Program-made: the position numbers and the translations under genes | Part shown: positions 1-5,839 of the stretch, piece after piece | Layout: every line of letters begins with the position of its first letter | Position numbering within the stretch: position 1 is the first letter of the stretch | DNA from: Suilimivivens sp963650485 | Lineage (GTDB): Bacteria; Bacillota; Clostridia; Lachnospirales; Lachnospiraceae | Direction of reading: 5' to 3' | DNA length: 12,697 bases | Assembly: GCA_963650485.1 (NCBI GenBank) | Contig: CAVJLN010000068.1 | Coordinates: 1-12,697 of the forward strand | The notes under the pieces: model-generated | Database searches by the model: none | The model's input: the letters and a program-made list of their open reading frames with translations, nothing else | Told to the model about the DNA's origin: nothing

Positions 1-1
1 C

Positions 2-364
2 GTTGGAATTGCCATGGAGGATGCGGGGTATGCGCAGTGTATGATCCTGCAGGGAAAGGAATGCGGAGCAGGAAATACGTGGAAGCCGCAGTTTGTGAAG
101 ATTCCATACGATATGCCCAAAGTGGTAAAGGACATCGGGAAACGGGGACTTTTAAAAGCGGGAGGCTGGTTTGTCAACAGCAGTATCCAGAACCTGTTGA
201 CAGGAATTAACCGGTCGGCACCGCTTGTTGACCTGGCTGGCCGGTTGTCAAGGGAAGCAGGAGAGACAGACAGCTGGCCACATATCAAAGAAATCTATTT
301 TGAGAAGGCAGCAGAGGAGCTGCTGATACCGGATTATCGTCAGGAACTTACAGATACAGAATAA
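2..364 (+). CDS. C-terminal part of an unrecognised protein (5' end outside window)
   Basis: The frame is open from base 2 with no stop before the first ATG at 14, and no ribosome binding site precedes that ATG. This is therefore most likely the tail of a longer gene that begins upstream. About 120 residues are visible, ending in a TAA at 362-364. The segment is soluble-looking: no convincing membrane span, moderately charged, with a Trp- and Pro-containing stretch (NTWKPQF, near residue 25 of the visible part) and an acidic end (ELTDTE). I do not recognise the family and assign no function. It lies 71 bases upstream of tcdA on the same strand, but a candidate promoter and a repeat element sit in between, so co-transcription is uncertain. 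Coding is likely because the open frame is long, codon use resembles the neighbours, and a sensible intergenic gap follows. Confidence 0.6.
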   Translation, partial: VGIAMEDAGYAQCMILQGKECGAGNTWKPQFVKIPYDMPKVVKDIGKRGLLKAGGWFVNSSIQNLLTGINRSAPLVDLAGRLSREAGETDSWPHIKEIYFEKAAEELLIPDYRQELTDTE

Positions 365-374
365 ATACAATCAT

Positions 375-385
375 GAATAGTTACC
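375..385 (+). repeat. Dispersed 11-base element GAATAGTTACC, copy 1
   Basis: This is an exact copy of an 11-base word found at two other intergenic places in the window (1645-1655 and 3325-3335). Here it stands alone, without the mirror arm seen at 3313-3335. It lies about 50 bases before tcdA, and its TTACC end overlaps the candidate -35 box of that gene. It could be a degenerate half of a small palindromic repeat or a regulator half-site; the sequence alone does not decide. Confidence 0.6.
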
Positions 386-409
386 ATGAAATTAAAAAGT
401 GGTTATAGT
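381..409 (+). promoter_or_regulatory. Candidate sigma-A promoter for tcdA
   Basis: TTACCA at 381-386 (four of six matches to TTGACA) is followed by a 17-base spacer and TATAGT at 404-409 (five of six matches to TATAAT). This would start transcription at about 416, some 20 bases before the tcdA start. The -35 hexamer is weak and lies in the repeated element GAATAGTTACC, so the call is tentative. Confidence 0.35.
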
Positions 410-435
410 GCCAGGGGGTCAGAAAGAGGTAAAGA

Positions 436-1188
436 ATGTTAAATCAGTTTTCCAGAACGCAGTTATTAATCGGAGAGGAAGCCATTCAGAAGTTAGCAAG
501 GTCAAGGGTTGCTGTGTTTGGAATCGGTGGTGTCGGGGGTTACGTGTGTGAAGCACTGGTTCGGAGCGGTGTCGGAGCTTTTGACCTGGTGGATGATGAT
601 AAGGTATGCTTAACCAATCTGAACCGTCAGATTATCGCTACACGTAAGACCGTTGGAAAATATAAAGTAGAAGTGATGAAGGAAAGAATGCTGGAAATCA
701 ATCCGGATGTGGATGTGAGAACCTATCAGTGTTTTTTTCTGCCGGAAAATGCGGATGACTTTCCGTTTGAAGAATATGACTATATTGTAGATGCGGTAGA
801 TACGGTGACGGCGAAGCTGGAAATTATTATGCGGGCAAAGGAAAAGAATGTTCCGGTCATCAGTGCCATGGGAGCCGGAAACAAGCTGGATCCCGGGAGA
901 TTCAGGATTGCGGATATTTATGATACAAGTGTCTGCCCTTTGGCACGTGTTATGCGGCGGGAATTAAAGAAGCGTAATGTAAAGAGCCTTAAGGTGGTAT
1001 ATTCGGATGAGCAGCCGATCCGACCGATCGAGGATATGTCCATCAGCTGCAGGACGCATTGTATCTGTCCTCCGGGAGCTGCCCATAAATGTACGGAACG
1101 ACGGGACATTCCCGGAAGTACGGCATTTGTTCCAGCCGTAGCAGGTCTGATGATTGCCGGTGAAATTGTAAAAGATCTGTCGAAGTAA
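436..1188 (+). CDS. tcdA: tRNA threonylcarbamoyladenosine dehydratase (TcdA/CsdL, ThiF-MoeB-like E1 family)
   Basis: The family uses ATP to activate and cyclise the threonylcarbamoyl group of t6A at position 37 of ANN-decoding tRNAs, giving ct6A; it is cytosolic. In the 250-residue product the Rossmann-type nucleotide loop GIGGVGG is at residues 29-35, followed by the E1-family D-D-D-K and N-x-N-R-Q motifs (53-56, 61-65). The D-A-V-D-T motif (119-123) is typical of ThiF-like adenylation domains. The conserved carboxyl end PGSTAFVPAVAGLMIAGE is at 226-243. Length fits the family (about 240-270). A cysteine-rich stretch around residues 205-219 (C205, C209, C211, C219) could bind metal; I recall similar cysteines in clostridial relatives. 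GAGG eight to nine bases before the ATG supports this start. It converges on the thioesterase gene, with 3 bases between the stop codons and no visible terminator. ThiF and MoeB are the main alternatives but lack this C-terminal pattern. Confidence 0.93.
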   Translation: MLNQFSRTQLLIGEEAIQKLARSRVAVFGIGGVGGYVCEALVRSGVGAFDLVDDDKVCLTNLNRQIIATRKTVGKYKVEVMKERMLEINPDVDVRTYQCFFLPENADDFPFEEYDYIVDAVDTVTAKLEIIMRAKEKNVPVISAMGAGNKLDPGRFRIADIYDTSVCPLARVMRRELKKRNVKSLKVVYSDEQPIRPIEDMSISCRTHCICPPGAAHKCTERRDIPGSTAFVPAVAGLMIAGEIVKDLSK

Positions 1189-1191
1189 GCT

Positions 1192-1626
1192 TTATTTCTC
1201 AAATATGCCGGCCGGGCAGGCATTTTCCTTACTGTAGAAGGAGAAGGTGCCGGTATTAATTAATTTGCCTTTGTCATCACAGCAGGAGAATTGGACAACC
1301 GTGATGGTGCGTCCCCGTTTGATGACACTTGCGTCATAAGTGATGTATTCGGTGTCTCTGCCTGCCCTGAGGTACTGCATATTGGCGTCAATCGTAGTGA
1401 CATAACTGCCATAAGTGATGGCAGCCAGTCCACAGAAGGTATCTGCGGCGGCGTAGAGTGCGCCACCGTGATAATCGCCATACATATTTTGAAAGCGAGA
1501 GTCGAAAGGGATACGCCCCTGCACATGCCCCTCCGAAACGGAGGTAACCTCAAGCCCCAGTAATTTACAAAAAGGATTGCGTTCCAAAATTTTCTGAAAA
1601 TCTGCTATTTCCATCTGTTCCATCAT
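1192..1626 (-). CDS. PaaI-type hotdog-fold acyl-CoA thioesterase
   Basis: This 144-residue protein has the hotdog thioesterase signature: YGDYHGGALYAAADTFCGLAA (residues 49-69) matches the family core HGG-x(6)-D, with H53, G54, G55 and D62 in place. It is followed by the strand TTIDANMQYLRAG (78-90), which forms the dimer interface and substrate tunnel. Such proteins hydrolyse acyl- or aryl-CoA thioesters; the substrate cannot be told from sequence, and a housekeeping role in clearing stalled CoA esters is inference. The start is chosen because GGAG lies about 5 bases before the first of two tandem ATG codons (complement of 1624-1626); the second ATG is also possible. The C-terminal ten residues (NACPAGIFEK) are poorly conserved. 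The gene is monocistronic and convergent with tcdA. A copy of the GAATAGTTACC element lies just upstream, apparently in its 5' leader. Confidence 0.88.
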   Translation of the reverse strand: MMEQMEIADFQKILERNPFCKLLGLEVTSVSEGHVQGRIPFDSRFQNMYGDYHGGALYAAADTFCGLAAITYGSYVTTIDANMQYLRAGRDTEYITYDASVIKRGRTITVVQFSCCDDKGKLINTGTFSFYSKENACPAGIFEK

Positions 1627-1644
1627 AAATCTCCATTATTGTCT

Positions 1645-1655
1645 GAATAGTTACC
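1645..1655 (+). repeat. Dispersed 11-base element GAATAGTTACC, copy 2
   Basis: This is an identical 11-base word to those at 375-385 and 3325-3335. Here it lies 19 bases upstream of the minus-strand thioesterase start, so that gene sees it as GGTAACTATTC just before its ribosome binding site. No mirror arm is present. Confidence 0.6.
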
Positions 1656-1709
1656 ATTATTTTATATTGCCTGATAAAATTTATTTGATGATCGAACTGC
1701 TTCCACTCC

Positions 1710-1732
1710 AAAATGATCCACTGGATCATTTT
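1710..1732. repeat. Perfect palindrome, 11-base arms and one central base
   Basis: The arms are AAAATGATCCA (1710-1720) and TGGATCATTTT (1722-1732) around a single C. A folded RNA would have about a 10-base-pair stem ending in T residues on either strand, so it could act as a weak bidirectional terminator. It is also flanked by CCACTCC (1703-1709), which is complementary to GGAGTGG at 1755-1761 and matches a repeat in the neighbouring terminator. The end of an old insertion sequence is another possibility. Function is not settled. Confidence 0.6.
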
Positions 1733-1745
1733 CTCATATGCATGG

Positions 1746-1778
1746 CAACAAAAAGGAGTGGCAGATCGGTCACTCCTT
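1746..1778 (-). terminator. Intrinsic terminator of the DUF2975-regulator-DUF4153 cluster
   Basis: Read on the minus strand, AAGGAGTG and CACTCCTT form an 8-base-pair stem around a 10-base loop, followed at once by a T run (complement of 1750-1754). It begins 26 bases after the stop codon of the large membrane protein gene, the normal place for a rho-independent terminator. On the plus strand no T run follows, so it is directional. Confidence 0.8.
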
Positions 1779-1804
1779 CATTGTATATATAATACATTCA
1801 AAAA

Positions 1805-3280
1805 TCAATTCCCAAGCAGTTTTTTCGCTTTCCAGCGGGAGAAATTAAAGCTCCGGACGGAAAGGTCTGAGGTATATTCCGAAAGGTAATTTACATACTC
1901 CTGGCGAAGATTGGAAAGGTAGGTATCATCCGGATCGCTCATTTCTTCCGGGAACTCTTTAAGAATTACCGGAGCCGCATCGGCAGATAACTGGTAGAGA
2001 TAGGCAAGTGCATAGTCATCCTTTGCGGCATGGGAAATATTGTAACGGGCAATGTGATAGTCCGGGTGGGAGAAGCTGTATAAGAGGAACAGCACTGTTA
2101 CAGCAATAAGGCCATACCGTACAGAGGGAAAGTCCGGTTTATAAATCAGAATTAAGGTTCCAATCATTAAGAAGCTGATGATTAAGAGAGTCCATAATAC
2201 GAAAACACGCAGTACGGTCAGTTGATATGCACTGATATAAAGCAGCATCCGGTAGGCGCTCGAGGCAATCATGACAAAGGTACACAGCGATACCACCGAA
2301 AGCAGGAGCTGCAGAACACGGTGCGGACGGAACAGGCGGATGCACAGCAATACCGACATGAGGTTAATCAGGCATACAAATACCAGCTGGAAGAAGCCCG
2401 CTCTGGCATAGGAAGCATAGGTGTAGTTTTCGGGCAGGGCTCCGAGTCCTGCAAAAAGGTATACGATCTGAATCACACAGAACAGAACGTAAATCGCGGA
2501 GAAGATGGACGTAAATGTTATGGCAATCACGGGATCACCCTTTCCGCGGGAAGGAGTTTCTTTCAGATTGGGTGTCTGCAGCCGGCAAAGGAGGCAGTAA
2601 CAGATGAAAAAGCCAAAAAGGAACATGACCAGTATAGTTAAAATGTTTCCATGAATCATAAGAGCTTCCAATCCATCAAAAGCAGCCTGAAAGAGATTGG
2701 CAAAAACGGCATCGGCACTTCCTAAAAGCAACAGGATGACAGGCAGGGCAAGCAGTGCAACCGTCAATCCGATTACAATAGAAAGAACACGGCCGTTGTC
2801 TGTATGTGACGTCGGGATATTCCGGCGGCTTTTCACGTATGCAGTAAGATCCGTAAATGGACGGACAAGGAAGGCAAGACTGGAAAATACCGTTTTGATC
2901 ATTGCCCATACATAAGTAAAGATATCCCAGTGCTGATCCTCATAAAAGCTGCATAAAAAGAAATGCAGAAGAAGAAAAAGGATCAGAGTTTTCCCAAGCA
3001 GGATCAGGTAGGCGGAATCCGTGGAGCAGACAGAGAGTGCAAGCAGCATTAGGCTAATGAGATCGAAGACCGTCATGGGTTTTAAGGTACGATTGCACTT
3101 TTTTAAAAAGAAGCAGAAAAACAAGCACGTTCCGCCGATGTAAAAAGGGTAGCTTAATCCGGATGGATTATGGTACAGGCAGATGGTATAAAGCAGGGCA
3201 TACAGAAGGCTGCCGATTTCCATAACCGGAAAGAGGGGATTTAAAGGTGTTGTGGTTTTGGTTGTTTTAACAGGTTCCAT
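1805..3280 (-). CDS. DUF4153/DUF4173-like multi-pass membrane protein
   Basis: This is a 491-residue integral membrane protein with many hydrophobic spans (roughly 22-36, 48-60, 71-110, 165-187, 212-232, 252-280, 294-316, 323-345, 352-380, 388-402). A soluble tail of about 90 residues follows. Motifs that recall the DUF4153/DUF4173 families are YASYARAGFFQLVFV (288-302), AYRMLLYISAYQLTVLRVF (342-360), and IARYNISHAAKDDYALAYL (410-428) followed by LSADAAPVIL. No enzymatic or transport function is established for these domains, and I do not assign one. Residues 412-440 look like a conserved cytoplasmic or extracytoplasmic domain start. AAGGAGG seven bases before the ATG fixes the start. It is the last gene of a three-gene minus-strand cluster behind a YozG-like regulator and a DUF2975 protein, and ends at a good terminator. 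A perfect palindrome lies in its upstream gap. Confidence 0.8.
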   Translation of the reverse strand: MEPVKTTKTTTPLNPLFPVMEIGSLLYALLYTICLYHNPSGLSYPFYIGGTCLFFCFFLKKCNRTLKPMTVFDLISLMLLALSVCSTDSAYLILLGKTLILFLLLHFFLCSFYEDQHWDIFTYVWAMIKTVFSSLAFLVRPFTDLTAYVKSRRNIPTSHTDNGRVLSIVIGLTVALLALPVILLLLGSADAVFANLFQAAFDGLEALMIHGNILTILVMFLFGFFICYCLLCRLQTPNLKETPSRGKGDPVIAITFTSIFSAIYVLFCVIQIVYLFAGLGALPENYTYASYARAGFFQLVFVCLINLMSVLLCIRLFRPHRVLQLLLSVVSLCTFVMIASSAYRMLLYISAYQLTVLRVFVLWTLLIISFLMIGTLILIYKPDFPSVRYGLIAVTVLFLLYSFSHPDYHIARYNISHAAKDDYALAYLYQLSADAAPVILKEFPEEMSDPDDTYLSNLRQEYVNYLSEYTSDLSVRSFNFSRWKAKKLLGN

Positions 3281-3312
3281 GGTAGTTCCTCCTTGGAAAT
3301 TTATTCATAACT

Positions 3313-3335
3313 GGTAACTATTCTGAATAGTTACC
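3313..3335. repeat. Perfect palindrome containing GAATAGTTACC (copy 3)
   Basis: The arms are GGTAACTATTC (3313-3323) and GAATAGTTACC (3325-3335) around one T. It lies in the 78-base gap between the HTH gene and the large membrane gene, 32 bases upstream of the latter's start. It is not followed by a T run on the minus strand, so it is a poor terminator. The right arm is the same word that recurs at 375 and 1645. A shorter overlapping palindrome, GTTAC-C-GTAAC, spans 3330-3340. Confidence 0.75.
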
Positions 3336-3358
3336 GTAACTGTTTAGTATCTTCACCG

Positions 3359-3613
3359 TTACATTTCGTCTTTGTTTTCCGGAAGAGCGCAGGAAGCGTC
3401 ATCTTCCGGATCGTCAACATATTCTAAGATATCGCCGGGCTGGCAGTTTAATGCCTTGCAGATGGCATTTAAGGTGGAAAGGCGGACGGCCTTGGCTTTG
3501 TTGTTTTTTAAGATGGAAAGGTTGGCAAGGGTGATGTCCACTTCATTTGCCAGCTCGGTTAATCCGATCTTATTTTTTGCCATCACGACGTCCAGATTAA
3601 TGATAATTGCCAT
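3359..3613 (-). CDS. YozG-like small XRE/HTH_26-family transcriptional regulator
   Basis: This 84-residue protein is nearly all a Cro/C1-type helix-turn-helix domain. The N-terminal strand MAIIINLDVVMAKNKI is followed by the HTH helices GLTELANEVDITLANLSILKNN (17-38; recognition region about 28-38), then LSTLNAICKALNCQPGDILEY (45-65). This arrangement is characteristic of YozG-type regulators, which usually sit next to DUF2975 membrane proteins. The acidic tail (DDPEDDASC...) is variable. I choose the ATG at 3611-3613 because GGAGG lies about 10 bases upstream. An in-frame ATG 21 bases earlier would give 91 residues but has no ribosome binding site, and the GGAGG would fall inside the coding sequence. 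The gene lies 48 bases after the DUF2975 gene in the same direction. Autoregulation of the cluster is likely but inferred. Confidence 0.9.
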   Translation of the reverse strand: MAIIINLDVVMAKNKIGLTELANEVDITLANLSILKNNKAKAVRLSTLNAICKALNCQPGDILEYVDDPEDDASCALPENKDEM

Positions 3614-3661
3614 GTATTGTCTACCTCCGTTCATTGTTATGTAAAAACAGAATCCGTGTTC

Positions 3662-4108
3662 TTATATGGTCAGATCGTTTTCGAGCTTGTAGGTGACTGC
3701 CCGGTCGAAGACCTGGGACAGCACTTTACTGAACAGTCCTGCAATCAGGAAGGTCAGAATGATGACCAGCACGGCAGGAGTCAGGTAAAGGAACAGGCGG
3801 CAGCAGGTAATCAGGACAATCAGAAAACTATAGGTACCCATGTGGTCAAGGCTTCGGACATTTTCATGGATGAAGCAGTTGTCGTTTAAGACACTCCGAA
3901 ACATCTTTCGCAGCTCACGGATGATTAAGACAGCGAGGATTCCGGATAGCATGAAAATGACGCTGAGGGATAAAATATGTACTCTGAAATACGGGTCATA
4001 TTTTCCATAACAATAAAGAATGACAGGAACAAGTATGGTAATGAGCATCCCGGTATAATACATGAAATCCAGTAACCATTTGGTAAAAAGAGTAAGTTTG
4101 TTTTTCAT
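3662..4108 (-). CDS. DUF2975-family membrane protein
   Basis: This 148-residue protein has about four membrane spans (roughly 10-34, 44-64, 92-110, 112-132). Two family hallmarks are visible: NCFIHENVRSLDHMG (76-90), the conserved 'F-x-x-x-N-x-x-x-L' loop between the second and third spans, and the closing VFDRAVTYKLENDLTI (133-148), which recalls the usual end of DUF2975 proteins. The molecular function is unknown. Genes of this family are commonly paired with a YozG-like HTH regulator, as here, and have been supposed to sense or modulate membrane state; that is inference. AAGGAA about 10 bases before the ATG is an adequate ribosome binding site. It is the first gene of the minus-strand cluster, about 90 bases downstream of a good sigma-A promoter. 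Confidence 0.88.
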   Translation of the reverse strand: MKNKLTLFTKWLLDFMYYTGMLITILVPVILYCYGKYDPYFRVHILSLSVIFMLSGILAVLIIRELRKMFRSVLNDNCFIHENVRSLDHMGTYSFLIVLITCCRLFLYLTPAVLVIILTFLIAGLFSKVLSQVFDRAVTYKLENDLTI

Positions 4109-4203
4109 ATAGAAGGTTCCTTTCCGTTGTTGGCATAAATCGTTTTCGGGTTTCAGTTTTTCATATCATAATTCACATGCTTTGTATGATGAACTTTACC
4201 ATA

Positions 4204-4232
4204 GATATAACACTCTGGTTTGCGAATGTCAA
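4204..4232 (-). promoter_or_regulatory. Sigma-A promoter for the DUF2975-regulator-DUF4153 cluster
   Basis: On the minus strand a perfect TTGACA (complement of 4227-4232) is followed by a 17-base spacer and TATATC (complement of 4204-4209; four of six matches to the -10 consensus). Transcription would start near 4197, leaving a leader of about 90 bases before the DUF2975 start codon. Confidence 0.65.
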
Positions 4233-4238
4233 TAATTA

Positions 4239-4278
4239 TTTATCGAGAAACAATAAAATATTTTTGCAGAACGATAAA
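4239..4278. promoter_or_regulatory. Candidate operator with three TTTATCG-type half-sites
   Basis: TTTATCG (4239-4245) faces CAATAAA (4251-4257) across AGAAA as an inverted repeat with one mismatch. A second facing half-site, CGATAAA (4272-4278), is the exact complement of the first. They lie just upstream of the minus-strand -35 box, where an activator or the cluster's own YozG-like regulator could bind. The link to that regulator is inference from position. Confidence 0.4.
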
Positions 4279-4289
4279 ACAAAATCCGG

Positions 4290-4318
4290 TTGCATTCTTA
4301 TTATGAAACGGCTAAGAT
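4290..4318 (+). promoter_or_regulatory. Weak candidate promoter for the esterase-deaminase pair
   Basis: TTGCAT (4290-4295) is followed by a 17-base spacer and TAAGAT (4313-4318). Both boxes match the consensus only partly. It is the best-spaced pair I found between the divergent genes on the plus strand. Confidence 0.3.
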
Positions 4319-4442
4319 AAAAGTAATATATATTTTAATCAGTCTGTGCAATCGAATAGCTTATGAATGGGCATGGCTGAAATGCCTGAATAAGAACTAA
4401 GAAGTAGAAAGCACGGAAAGAACAGAAGGAGCGAAACAACAG

Positions 4443-5297
4443 ATGAGAAAGAAAATAGAAGTGACAGTCAAAAAACCGCAGTATGCTGTGACAACGGATG
4501 TGTCCTTTGCACAGGTGGATGCCTGGTACGGACATACCCGTATGGATTTGAAGATGGATATTATTTATCCGGAGGATGAAACCCGGTTATACCCTTGTGT
4601 TGTATGGGTCTGTGGCGGAGCGTGGATAAAGATGGATAAATCCGCACATCTGGCATACCTTTGTAAGCTGGCACGCAAGGGCTTTGTTGTAGCGAGTGTG
4701 CAGTACCGTACAAGCAATGAAGAGCCGTTCCCGGCAGCTCTTGAAGATGTGAAGGCCGGAATCCGTTATCTGCGTGCTTATGCAGACCGTTACCATATTG
4801 ATAAGAAGCATATCGGTATTTCCGGAGAGTCTGCCGGAGGTCATCTGGCTAGTCTTGCTGCACTTGCAACGGATAAGAAGTTTGATGTAGGGGCTTACTT
4901 GGAGGAATCCAGTGCCCTTCAGGCAGCCTGCCCGTGGTATCCGGTAGTGGATCTTACCACCATGCCGGGCATGGACAATGAGGCAGAGGCAGCAGCTACC
5001 TGGGAAACGATGTTCTTAGGAAAGAATGTTTATCACTTCAAAAAGGATGCCATGAAGCTTTCGCCGTTACATTATGTATCAAAGAGTGCACCTCCGTTTC
5101 TGATTATTCACGGAAATGATGATAAGTGTGTTCCGTTTGAACAGGGAGTGCGTCTGCATGATGTCCTGGAGAAAGCCGGCTGTGATGTTACCTTACTTGA
5201 AGTAGATGGCGCAGACCATGCCGATTTACGATTCTTCCAGAAGGAAATCTGGGATGATATGATCGCATTCTTTAAGGAGAAGCTGAGCAATGATTAA
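4443..5297 (+). CDS. Alpha/beta-hydrolase esterase (BD-FAE / HSL-like)
   Basis: This 284-residue serine hydrolase has no signal peptide, so it should act in the cytosol. The oxyanion region is VWVCGGAWIKMDK (54-66); families of this type usually have H-G-G-x-W here, and this protein has C57 instead of His. The nucleophile elbow is GESAGGH (128-134), with S130 as nucleophile. The acid is probably D227 in HGNDDKCVP (223-231) and the base H259 in GADHAD (256-261). The substrate is unknown; short acyl esters such as acetylated sugars or xylan fragments are plausible for this family. GAAGGAG about 11 bases before the first ATG supports the start. The gene overlaps the following deaminase gene by 8 bases, so the two are probably translated together, though no shared pathway is evident. 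Confidence 0.85.
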   Translation: MRKKIEVTVKKPQYAVTTDVSFAQVDAWYGHTRMDLKMDIIYPEDETRLYPCVVWVCGGAWIKMDKSAHLAYLCKLARKGFVVASVQYRTSNEEPFPAALEDVKAGIRYLRAYADRYHIDKKHIGISGESAGGHLASLAALATDKKFDVGAYLEESSALQAACPWYPVVDLTTMPGMDNEAEAAATWETMFLGKNVYHFKKDAMKLSPLHYVSKSAPPFLIIHGNDDKCVPFEQGVRLHDVLEKAGCDVTLLEVDGADHADLRFFQKEIWDDMIAFFKEKLSND

Positions 5298-5778
5298 ACC
5301 ACAGGGAAGACAGCGTATTTCCAAAGAAGATATGTATTTGAACAGTGCGGAAAACTTTGCCTATCGCAGTACCTGTCTGAAAAGAAAGTACGGGGCTGTG
5401 ATTGTTAAGGATGATGCTGTGATTTCCACAGGCTATAACGGTTCGCCAAGAGGCTATGAAAACTGCTGTGACATCGGGGTATGTCCCCGTATGCAGCGGA
5501 ACATGCACCAGGGGGAAGGTTATGGAATGTGCCGCGCCATTCATGCAGAGGCCAATGCGTTGCTGAACTGTTCAAGAGAGCAGACACTGGGAGCAGACCT
5601 GTATCTTACCGGTATCAACCCGGAGGATAATTCCATTCATCCGGCAAAGCCCTGTCCGTTATGTGCCCGCCAGATCATTCAGGCAGGCATTCGTAACGTG
5701 TACCTGCGCAAGGGTGAGGGACCGGATCAGTACGAGGTGATTCCTGCCAGAGATCTGCAGTGGTATCTTCCGGAGTAA
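5290..5778 (+). CDS. dCMP deaminase family protein (ComEB-like)
   Basis: This 162-residue zinc-dependent deaminase is of the cytidine/deoxycytidylate superfamily. The zinc and catalytic residues are H85 and E87 in AIHAEAN (83-89), and C122 and C125 in PCPLC (121-125). TGYNGSPRGYENC (47-59) is the substrate loop typical of dCMP deaminases. The likely reaction is dCMP to dUMP plus ammonia, feeding dTMP synthesis. C59, C60, C65 and the nearby H73 may form the second structural zinc site known in some dCMP deaminases. The ATG lies inside the last codons of the esterase gene (ATGATTAA overlap), with AAGGAG about 10 bases upstream, suggesting translational coupling. The downstream neighbour carB is also a pyrimidine gene but has its own promoter. 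Other nucleotide deaminases of the superfamily are possible but fit less well. Confidence 0.87.
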   Translation: MIKPQGRQRISKEDMYLNSAENFAYRSTCLKRKYGAVIVKDDAVISTGYNGSPRGYENCCDIGVCPRMQRNMHQGEGYGMCRAIHAEANALLNCSREQTLGADLYLTGINPEDNSIHPAKPCPLCARQIIQAGIRNVYLRKGEGPDQYEVIPARDLQWYLPE

Positions 5779-5787
5779 CTGTTCTTG

Positions 5788-5816
5788 CGCAGCCGGACAT
5801 TTGCTGTCTGGCTGCG
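5788..5816 (+). terminator. Strong hairpin after the deaminase gene, probable terminator without a T tail
   Basis: CGCAGCCGGACA (5788-5799) pairs with TGTCTGGCTGCG (5805-5816) over twelve positions, with one G-T wobble and a 5-base loop. It begins 9 bases after the deaminase stop codon and upstream of the carB promoter, as expected for a terminator. No T run follows on the plus strand, so it may instead protect the mRNA 3' end or act with a factor. Confidence 0.45.
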
Positions 5817-5839
5817 TAGGAACATGAATCAAAATTCAA

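Larger units (their letters stand above)
4109..4442. other. 334-base divergent intergenic regulatory region
   Basis: This AT-rich stretch separates the minus-strand DUF2975 cluster from the plus-strand esterase. I see no coding region or RNA gene in it. It holds a strong minus-strand promoter (4204-4232), a group of operator-like half-sites (4239-4278), and a weaker plus-strand promoter candidate (4290-4318). About 90 bases of leader precede the DUF2975 gene and about 115 precede the esterase gene. Confidence 0.7.

Noticed and set aside
918..1223. 101-codon minus-strand frame overlapping tcdA
   Set aside because: It lies opposite the conserved C-terminal half of tcdA, shows no recognisable domain, and has no independent start signal.
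2222..2641. 139-codon open frame on the plus strand inside the large membrane gene
   Set aside because: It is antisense to a well-supported gene, has no ribosome binding site, and its composition (rich in Gln, Arg, His and Gly) is typical of a shadow frame.
3614..3634. Upstream ATG for the HTH regulator (91 residues)
   Set aside because: No Shine-Dalgarno precedes it, and the good GGAGG would lie inside the coding region. The ATG at 3611-3613 matches the family start MAIIINLD.
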